Shown here one piece after another: positions 57,288-64,000 of a DNA stretch of 64,000 nucleotides; within the stretch, counting starts at the first letter, position 1; each line of letters starts with the position of its first letter. Origin of the DNA: Branchiostoma floridae (Eukaryota; Chordata; Leptocardii; Amphioxiformes; Branchiostomatidae); contig NW_023365714.1 of assembly GCF_000003815.2 (NCBI RefSeq), positions 1 to 64,000 of the forward strand, read 5' to 3'. A program made the translations under genes and the position numbers. The notes under the pieces are model-generated. The model saw only the letters and a program-made list of their open reading frames with translations. It was not told where the DNA came from and did no database searches.

Positions 57288-57440
57288 CTGAGTATCTGTA
57301 GTTTCTCTGGAAAGCGGAGATTTTCGGCAGAATTTGCGGCGCGACCGGCGACAAGAACGTCTCCAGACAGACTCTGTTTGCAATATGGCGGAAATATGAC
57401 GTCATGCATCCGCGACGCTGTAGCGTAGCGGCACCTAGCG
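57288..57440 (-). promoter_or_regulatory. Probable BAK non-coding first exon and promoter
   Basis: On the minus strand an exon ends in a strong donor (ATACTCAG|GTATGT, exon end 57288). The 57300-57430 region is the most CpG-rich in the neighbourhood and contains ATGACGTCAT, a perfect CRE/ATF palindrome, at about 57396. The start site is unknown. The link to the ATG exon at 49945 is inferred from strand and spacing. Confidence 0.5.
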
Positions 57441-57799
57441 GGGATTAGGTAAACTGCAGTAAAAATCAACACCTGGAGAAAAGTGCTCAACAGTGTGTTC
57501 ATGTTGGCTAGACAAAAGCTTCCTACAACGATATTTGAAGAAAATTAAAATGCTTTTATGATTAATGGTTAACGTTGCGTTACGTAAAGCATTCAGTGTT
57601 ATACACGACGACCTCATGCGGTCATTAGATGCACTGCAGCCTCTTCACTCAACTGTCAAACCTGAGCAAAAACAGGCAGAAAGTGATACTACTCTTGGGG
57701 ATACTAGTCATTGTTTCAGTCACTTTCCTACTGCTGCTTGATTTTAAATTTCCGAGTGTTTTTGGTCTTTTTTTTTTAAATTTCTAACACGCACTATTT

Positions 57800-57973
57800 T
57801 GTAGCCAACTCCCCGCGGCCTTTACGTCGCGGATGGATACATTACCACAACCCTCGTGTTGTTCAGGCGGGAGTTTTGTCAGTTTGAGCTGGAGACTTTG
57901 ACAGCTTTTCTTGATCTTCGTCTGGCCCCGGTGTGGCGGTTAGAGGCTTTGTTTTCTCCACAATAACCTGCAG
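57800..57973 (+). promoter_or_regulatory. Probable promoter and non-coding first exon of the zinc-finger gene
   Basis: Ends in a strong donor (ACCTGCAG|GTACGT, exon end 57973). The acceptor GTTGCAG|AAGC at 59931-59932 lies 22 bp before the ATG. GC-rich CCCCGCGGCCTTTACGTCGC sits at 57812. It is head-to-head with the BAK first exon, with roughly 400 bp between the likely starts. A similar sequence occurs downstream at 61020-61110. Confidence 0.5.
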
Positions 57974-58081
57974 GTACGTATGTACTGTCTAAAAGTGTCG
58001 ATTCAAGTCGAGGGTTGGCCCAGAAAAATGCCCCCCCCCCTCCCAGATGTGAATCGGCCACAGACATTGTACGTGTAGACA

Positions 58082-58163
58082 TAGCCGGGGCGACTAGAAA
58101 CGAAAAACTTATTTAATTTTAATATAATATACATAAGTTTTTCGTTTCTAGTCGCCCCGGCTA
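58082..58163. mobile_element. 82-bp perfect-palindrome MITE with 9-bp target duplication
   Basis: 30-bp perfect arms: TAGCCGGGGCGACTAGAAAC ... and its exact inverse ending CCCCGGCTA. The loop is 22 bp, A/T only apart from one C. It is flanked by GTGTAGACA at 58073-58081 and again at 58164-58172. It lies in the zinc-finger gene's first intron. Confidence 0.9.
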
Positions 58164-58947
58164 GTGTAGACACAGTGGTCTTGTAACCACGTGTTACTCA
58201 GCACCAAGAGTTAGAGACCACGTCTAGCGTTGTGATGGACGTAAAACGAGGACAGCAACAACTGTTTTGTCAAGGACATTATTAAATGTCAACGAAAATG
58301 ATCATCATCGATTCATAGTTTACCCCTTCCGTCCCAAAAATGACTTGAAACTATTGACAATGCATGCAATTGTGTTAAGCATTAAGCTAAATAAAATGAC
58401 ATGTTAAACAAGAAAATTTAACAACATGTTGTTGTTGTTGTTGTCTCTATTATCCGCTTGTTTCGTCGGAAGATGGTCACATGTGCTATGGCTATGGGCT
58501 CCCAAACAATGAGTGGGATGGACGCTTTGTTGTTGCTGTTGTCCTCGTTTAAACGTCTATTATTTCGCTAGACGTGGCCTCTTGGTGCTGAGTAACACAT
58601 GGTTCGCTTTTGAGTCAAAAGTCTCTCTTGGTATTTAACTCTAGGTTCTTTGTGCTTGAGAGTTGCTGGAGGAGTTTCTAGGACGCTGTAGACAGACCTG
58701 ATCCTCACACAAAGTGGAGACAAGGTTGATGCTTGCTTGCTTGCTGGGTGCAAATGAGTCAATTAGCTGTGTTATTTTCTATAGAAGCTAATGTTTTGTT
58801 GTAACTTGTGGGGGTGGGAGGGCTAGATCCCAAGTGCCTGAAAGCTTGATACGATGGCGGCCCCCATTCCTGTTGAGGGGATGGGATTGTATATTCGCTC
58901 ATATGAAACGCACAAGAGGCACAGGTAGAACAGAAAGAAACAATATA

Positions 58948-59012
58948 CTGTAAATGCAGAAATGTTCGCGATGGATTAATGTTTGCAGTTTTCGCGATGA
59001 CCAAAAATTTTC
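58948..59012. mobile_element. MITE family D, half copy
   Basis: TACTGTAAATGCAGAAATGT then TTCGCGATGG. Only the left half resembles 52142-52353. Confidence 0.6.
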
Positions 59013-59035
59013 TATTATGGTACCGGTATTAGACA

Positions 59036-59167
59036 TGTGTAACAGTGGGGGGTTCAAGTAGCGCCAACTGACCATGCCAAACGCCTGTCGTAAATGATTG
59101 AGCCAAAAGCCTGACAGGCGTTTGGCATGGTCAGTTGGTGCTACTTGAACCCCCACTGTTACACATA
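59036..59167. mobile_element. Long hairpin element, ~54-bp arms
   Basis: ATGTGTAACAGTGGGGGGTT ... CAAACGCCTGTC faces GACAGGCGTTTGGCATGGTC ... CTGTTACACAT with only one or two differences (GCGCC/GGTGC, six against five G) and a 23-bp spacer. Confidence 0.85.
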
Positions 59168-59244
59168 TATTGCGGATGCTACCTGAAACGTCTGACTGTT
59201 TCCAAAATCATGTCCAGTTGCTGGAGTAGCTTCTTTTTGGCATA

Positions 59245-59285
59245 TGTTATTACCTGGATGCTGCACCATGTACCAGGTAATAACA
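59245..59285. repeat. Short perfect hairpin TGTTATTACCTGG / CCAGGTAATAACA
   Basis: 13-bp exact arms around a 15-bp loop, between two larger foldback elements. Confidence 0.85.
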
Positions 59286-59340
59286 TCTCTGTACCTCTGT
59301 TGTGTGTTATATTTTATTTGAACCATACCTCCCTCATGAC

Positions 59341-59501
59341 TAGGGATGTGTACCGGTACAGTACCGGTACAATCAATTAGGTACAGATACAAAAATATCG
59401 GAACCTTGGTATACCAGTACTGGACCTGTATCTAATTAGTGCAAGCCAGGCAGGATAACAGGTCAGGGGATGGCTAACGTGGGTTTAGGTACGCATCCCT
59501 A
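59341..59501. mobile_element. hAT-like MITE, 161 bp, with 8-bp target duplication
   Basis: Ends TAGGGATGTGTACC and GGTACGCATCCCTA are inverse with one mismatch. Flanks are CTCATGAC (59333-59340) and CTCATGAG (59502-59509), 7 of 8 identical. An 8-bp duplication with short terminal repeats is usual for hAT elements. Confidence 0.75.
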
Positions 59502-59523
59502 CTCATGAGTCATGACCTTAGTG

Positions 59524-59590
59524 AAAAGTGGCTTGTAGGCCGATTTGAGCTTCTCATAAATAAATAAAGGTTCAAACAAAGAAACAAAAC
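59524..59590 (+). mobile_element. Retroelement 3' tail
   Basis: GGCCGATTTGAGCTTCTCAT, AATAAATAAAGG and an AACAAAG-type tail, as at 46620-46712. Confidence 0.6.
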
Positions 59591-59680
59591 CTTAATCGAT
59601 GACTCCACCAACTTGGCCATTTGTTCATTCCTTTATTGCACTGGTAATTATGATGAGGATGGTAATTAAGATTCCATCAG

Positions 59681-59869
59681 CGGGACCGCGTGGCGCAATC
59701 GGCAGCACGTTTGACTCAGGTCCAGAAGGTCCTGAGTTCAAACCCCGACGTGTCACCGATCATGTGCCCTTGGGAAAGGCACTTTACACGACTCTCCTAT
59801 ATAGGCTACAAAAGTCTTCAGCAAGTTGAAGTTGGTAGCCTCAAAAACAGAAGAAAAAAAAAAAAAAAG
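59681..59869 (+). mobile_element. tRNA-derived SINE
   Basis: CGTGGCGCAATCGGCAGCA resembles a pol III A box and GAGTTCAAACCCCGACG a B box. Then comes GTGCCCTTGGGAAAGGCAC, shared with 22845-22965, and a poly(A) tail (about 59851-59868). The head does not fold into a complete tRNA, so this is a retroposon rather than a tRNA gene. Confidence 0.85.
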
Positions 59870-59954
59870 ATGGGTCGCTCACAATAGGCACTAAAGCAAA
59901 CTAATAAATCTTATTTCATCTGTTTGTTGCAGAAGCAAAGTAGGTGCTGTTACC

Positions 59955-60974
59955 ATGGCAACAGATGTCTCTGATGACATTGGAAGAGGTTTAGAAGGGG
60001 AGTCTGCTGGCGGGCTAGCGGCATCTAGACCCTACAGGTGTGAGGAGTGCAGCAGGCAGTTCAGTCGGCTGAGTCATCAGAAGACACACATGCGGACTCA
60101 CACAGGGGAGAAACCCTACAGGTGTGAGGAGTGCAGCAAACAGTTCAGTGACCAGAGTACCCTAAGGAAACACAAGCACACTCACACAGGTGAGAAACCC
60201 TACAAGTGTGAGGAGTGCAGCAAGCAGTTTAGTCGGCTGAGTAATCTGAAGACTCACATGCGCACTCACACAGGTGAGAAACCCTACAAGTGTGAGCAGT
60301 GCAACAAACAGTTCAGTCGGCTGAGTCATCAGAAGACACACATGCGGACTCACACAGGGGAGAAACCCTACAGATGTGAGGAGTGCAGCAAGCAGTTTAG
60401 TCGACTGAGTCATCTAAAGACTCACATGCATACGCACACAGGGGAGAAACCCTACAGATGTGAGGAGTGCAACAAACAGTTCAGCCAGCTGAGTCATCTA
60501 AAGGCTCACGTACGGACTCACACAGGGGAGAAACCCTACAGATGTGAGGGGTGTAAAAGACAGTTCAGTCAGCTGAGTGCCCTGAAGACTCACATGCGGA
60601 CTCATACAGGTGAGAAACCCTACAGATGTGAGGAGTGCAGCAAACAGTTCAGTCAGCTGAGTCATCTAAAGGTTCATGTACGGACTCACACAGGGGAGAA
60701 ACCCTACAGATGTGAGGTGTGCAGCAAGCAGTTCAGTGAGCTGAGTGATCTGAGGAAACATATTCGCACTCACACGGGGGAGAAACCCTACAGATGTGAG
60801 AAATGCAGCAAAAAGTTCCGTGACACGGGTAGCCTAACGAAACACAAGCGGACTCACACAGGGGAGAAACCCTACAAATGTGAGGAGTGCAGCAGGCAGT
60901 TCACTGTTCAGTCAGCTGGGTCATCTGAAGAGACACATGCAAACTTACTCTGGGCACAAACGTCAGTTGTATAA
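59955..60974 (+). CDS. C2H2 zinc-finger protein, ten intact fingers
   Basis: Single coding exon, 339 aa. The ATG at 59955 (ACCATGG context) lies 22 bp after a good acceptor. Residues about 26-305 are ten consecutive fingers of the form Y-x-C-E-x-C-x-x-x-F-(12-residue helix)-H-x-x-x-H linked by TGEKP, so sequence-specific DNA binding in the nucleus is expected. There is no recognisable KRAB, BTB or SCAN domain before the fingers. Helix residues vary little (RLSHQKT, RLSHLKT, QLSHLKA), pointing to recent finger duplication. An eleventh finger begins [10 protein letters not shown], but a 7-bp insertion (TTCACTG, about 60900-60906) shifts the frame, removes its His pair and gives the tail [14 protein letters not shown]. 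Confidence 0.92.
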   Translation: MATDVSDDIGRGLEGESAGGLAASRPYRCEECSRQFSRLSHQKTHMRTHTGEKPYRCEECSKQFSDQSTLRKHKHTHTGEKPYKCEECSKQFSRLSNLKTHMRTHTGEKPYKCEQCNKQFSRLSHQKTHMRTHTGEKPYRCEECSKQFSRLSHLKTHMHTHTGEKPYRCEECNKQFSQLSHLKAHVRTHTGEKPYRCEGCKRQFSQLSALKTHMRTHTGEKPYRCEECSKQFSQLSHLKVHVRTHTGEKPYRCEVCSKQFSELSDLRKHIRTHTGEKPYRCEKCSKKFRDTGSLTKHKRTHTGEKPYKCEECSRQFTVQSAGSSEETHANLLWAQTSVV

Positions 60975-61019
60975 GGAGTCGGCATGCCGCAAGCTCTGAG
61001 CGACAGCAAATACACATCC

Positions 61020-61110
61020 TATTTTGTAGCAAACGGGCCTTGAGTCGCGGATTGACAGCACAACCCGCATGTTGTTCAAGAGGGAATGCAGCAAGAGAGA
61101 CAGAAAACAG
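61020..61110 (+). other. Decayed copy of the zinc-finger promoter/first exon
   Basis: TTTTGTAGCAAACGGGCCTT GAGTCGCGGATTGACA...ATGTTGTTCA parallels TTTTGTAGCCAACTCCCCGC GGCCTTTACGTCGCGGATGG...GTGTTGTTCA at 57799-57865. The order and spacing are kept, but no donor was identified. Confidence 0.5.
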
Positions 61111-61811
61111 GTCATGTAAGAGAGACATGTGAAAGAGACTTATTTGTATGCAATGTTTTAGGGGAGAAAAGAAATAGAAGTGATGGTCAAAAAGACACGA
61201 ATGATGAACTTAAACACGGTTACATGCGTGAATAGTTTCATCAGGTTAGTATGTCACTAAATAAAGAGCTTTTTTTCACAGCAGTTACTTTATTTCTTCT
61301 GACGTTTCGATGACTGTCACCTTCATCAGAGCAATTGACGGTTCACTGCAGTAACAATGTGAACCAGTCAGAACCAGTCAGAACTGCCCTGAGGAAGGTG
61401 ACAGACAGTCATCAGAGCAAAAGTGGGAATAAAACGAAAGTTGTGTAAAAAGAGTAGAAAGTCACTTACTCTATTAGCAACTCAAAAATGATGTAGTACT
61501 AGTAATTAGTAATACGGATCGTTTGTATTGGTTAATGAGGTACAGCATTCCGCCAGCTGAGTGGGCTTGGTAAAGGTTTGTATGTAGATGAACCTTTGGT
61601 TAGAATTTTTGTAACGTTTCTTGATGATTAGCTCTGTAACCATGAACCATGGCATAGATTATTGCTTATTTGATAACGAATGGTGAAACTGATTCATTGT
61701 ACTTTCACTATGTGGATTATTTTGTAATACTTTATCCCTTTCAAAGTTTGTCAATAGTCTAACTATTCTTAAAAATTTCTTATTAGGTTTCATTATTATG
61801 ATTAAATTTCA

Positions 61812-61866
<55 letters not shown>

Positions 61867-62428
61867 TTACTTATACATCCATCCATATATATAATCCATC
61901 CATATATATATGGGTATATACAGATATATTACTGTTCAGATCTGTTTCAGCTTAAAGTTTGTTGTGAGAGTTTAGATTTGAAACAGTAGATGTAGACATG
62001 TAGCAAAGTCAATTCAAAGTTATTTTTAGAAACTGAATGTACAATCACCAATAGCAACATAAATGTACATGTATCCCAGATTTGATACCATTGAAACCAA
62101 GAAATGTTAGTTGTGGCCCACAGGACTGTCTAGTTTTCCTTCCCATTCATGGTTAAAATCTGTCTTTTTGTTTCTTCAGTCTATGAAAATATAGTTTCTT
62201 CAGTTTCATGTCATGAAAGTCAGGTTTTTTGAGACCGATGAGGTGTACTTTTTGCCCCTCCCAACAAACAGATTTGTGGGACGGAGGGATGGGACTGAAG
62301 ACAGCCCTGCTCGTGGAGTATTTCTGTTTGTTTATGATTGAATTTGCTGATGTACTAGTAGGGAGACATTTATGACTTTTGGTTTACATAGTTCTGTTCA
62401 AGTGTAACTTTATTTTGAAATAAAGTTA
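61111..62428. other. 3' flank of the zinc-finger gene
   Basis: A family N-like block (AATAGTTTCATCAGGTTAGT; ACGTTTCGATGACTGTCACC) lies at 61231-61400, and an (AT)n run at 61808-61865. AATAAAG occurs near 61259 and 62418. Otherwise nothing coding. Confidence 0.4.
61808..61865. repeat. (AT)n microsatellite
   Basis: About 29 AT dinucleotides. Confidence 0.98.
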
Positions 62429-63118
62429 GAGTCCATTCCAAGACACCATGAGGGTTTTTAGGCGATATTTATAATTAGTCTGAATTATTTTGAATAAAAG
62501 AATATCTGAGCCACAATAATTAAATTATTTTAAAAAAATTGACTGAGAAAGTACTCATATATTTGAATTCCTTTGAATATTTTAGAAACATTTTGAAAGT
62601 AACTGTACAAAAATATCTTTATTTGGAATAATTGTGAAACCTCTGTGTGATTATTTCACATTTACAAATATTTACAAAAAATGGTAAACCTCGCCAAATG
62701 GTTAAATTAGTTTATTGCCCCCATAAAAGTAAGCCCTATTGTTGTATCTGTATATTTTTAGATTTCACTGCTGGGTGGATCCTTTGTGGTGGGCCATTGT
62801 TGCATGGCACCCAACCATACTTTGCAAGGATGTGTGAATTGCTATCTTCCCAGCCCACTGAACCATTTACAAAAAATGGTAGAAAATGGTAAATAATGGT
62901 AGAATGCTGTTATCATTATTTAGAAACCATTAGAAGTATCCAATTCCACACCATGAATATTTCCAAAGTTTTACAGGACCAGGGAAATATTTATAAAGTT
63001 GAAACAGTGTTACAAATATTTCTGAAGTATCAAATGTCCTAGACATATAATTACAAAACTTTAAAATCAATTCTAAACAATGGCCACAAACATCCGCATG
63101 GTGTCTTGGAATGGACTC
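62429..63118. mobile_element. MITE family E, copy 2 (longer form)
   Basis: TA|GAGTCCATTCCAAGACACCA at the left and GTGTCTTGGAATGGACTC|TA at the right; 690 bp. It shares both ends with 34014-34424 but keeps about 280 bp of interior that copy 1 lacks (roughly 62546-62865). No transposase frame. Confidence 0.85.
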
Positions 63119-63136
63119 TACTAGTTTGATGTCCTT

Positions 63137-63526
63137 TTGTCTGTCATTCATTGTATACGTCACCTGAGTCAGGGTTGCCAGAGAGAGGCAGTTTTGGAAA
63201 CGAAACAAAGGAAGAAGAAAAGTGGAGAGGGAATGAATACCGGTGAAGTGCTTACTCGATGTCTGATTATGGGATACGATTCAATTGAACTTGTCTTTGA
63301 GCAGCTGTGTGTCAAAATAGGAGAAATCTACAATTTCAGACACGTTCAAAGATGTACAGAAAATTTAACTGAACATCAAATAAAACTGCTGAGCCACAGA
63401 CAAAATCTAGAGAAAGAAGTTGTAACATTTTTTCGTTCTTTGAAGATGTTAATCACGGAGTCGGGGGGAGGGGGGGAGATGATCTACGCATGTCACGGAT
63501 CTAGTCTCGTGCTCTTGCGAGGATAG
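63137..63526 (+). CDS. Unrecognised ORF, 129 aa, weak
   Basis: No family is recognised. Residues about 30-110 (MNTGEVLTRCLIMGYDSIEL ... ENLTEHQIKLLSHRQNLEKE) look like a plausible soluble helical protein, which is unusual for this AT-rich region. The part before residue 33 is less convincing. It starts 19 bp after a MITE. It could be a single-exon gene, one exon of a gene running off the window, or chance. Confidence 0.25.
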   Translation: MSVIHCIRHLSQGCQREAVLETKQRKKKSGEGMNTGEVLTRCLIMGYDSIELVFEQLCVKIGEIYNFRHVQRCTENLTEHQIKLLSHRQNLEKEVVTFFRSLKMLITESGGGGEMIYACHGSSLVLLRG

Positions 63527-64000
63527 GTCACTCAGTGTGAACAAGAGTGTTACTGCAAGACACGAAAATGTGGAGGTTTGTAGCTTGTGGAAGATCTAGA
63601 ATTTTGTAGTAGATCTTTTGTTCGGACTTTAAGGTCCTCTGGTTACCTATCACATTGAGCTCATAAGAAAACAACATGAGTATCTACATGCACTATGATT
63701 TTTTTTTAGTATCAATAATATAACAATCAATGAAACTATATCAAAATATCTTCATTATATCTTATTCTATCATCTATATACTACTTAGATCATCCTCCAG
63801 AATATGAAGCCAAGTATTTCTGCATGGGTTTAAAAAAAATTATTTTTCTGCATCTGTCATAGAAAAGTCTCTGGTCTCAGGTAAACATTAAACAAATGAA
63901 TAAGAAAATTGTATCTTTTCGCCATTAAAACGTTGCCTACAGTAACTTGCATAATCTATATATGATAATACAACTTAAACTCAAGGTGTCACAAATATGG
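63527..64000. other. Window end, AT-rich, nothing recognised
   Basis: No gene, repeat family or structured element seen. Confidence 0.3.

Noticed and set aside
57879-58082. Minus-strand 67-aa ORF over the zinc-finger first exon
   Set aside because: No domain, overlaps a likely 5' UTR exon and ends at the palindromic MITE.
59681-59750. tRNA gene
   Set aside because: A- and B-box-like motifs are present, but there is no complete cloverleaf, and it is followed by a SINE body and poly(A).
60162-60413. Minus-strand ORF inside the zinc-finger exon
   Set aside because: Antisense shadow of the repeated finger sequence.

Overview
The window looks like invertebrate chordate DNA, most probably amphioxus (Branchiostoma). 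This is an inference. It rests on intron-rich genes with GT-AG junctions, a clear BAK-type BCL-2 gene, a C2H2 zinc-finger gene with a non-coding first exon, an EF-hand gene, CR1/L2-like LINEs, tRNA- and 5S-derived SINEs, and very many small TA-flanked foldback elements. Four runs of N (15806-16025, 19374-20319, 26653-27119, 29073-29172) are assembly gaps.

Layout. (1) 0.1-13 kb, + strand: gene A, 11 coding exons, predicted 1033 aa. It joins a small N-terminal helical domain, a dynamin-type large GTPase domain (GETSSGKS, DGPG, NKWD), a long helical region and a complete Ser/Thr protein kinase domain. (2) 13.8-14.0 kb: a promoter/first-exon sequence homologous to that of gene A but with no matching coding exon nearby. 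(3) 18.9-22.5 kb, + strand: a 144-aa EF-hand protein in three exons. (4) 25.4-41.7 kb, + strand: gene B, a tandem paralogue of gene A with the same 11-exon structure and phases, predicted 1112 aa. It carries a 100-residue acidic repeat inside the GTPase domain. Its first intron is swollen by a LINE nested inside another LINE. (5) 46.0-57.4 kb, - strand: a BAK orthologue (330 aa, five coding exons plus a non-coding first exon) with a His-rich N-terminus. Its exon ends are echoed many times in the adjacent introns. (6) 57.8-61 kb, + strand: a C2H2 zinc-finger gene head-to-head with BAK, with ten intact fingers and an eleventh broken by a short insertion. (7) 61-64 kb: repeats and one weak ORF.

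The strongest candidate for an undescribed system is the pair of GTPase-kinase fusion genes. One polypeptide holds a dynamin-like mechano-GTPase and an apparently active kinase, and the locus is duplicated from promoter to 3' flank. A testable idea is that GTP-dependent assembly of the dynamin part clusters and activates the kinase. The nearby EF-hand and BAK genes have no sequence-supported functional link to the pair. Exon limits below were read by hand from splice consensus, reading-frame phase and comparison between the two paralogues.
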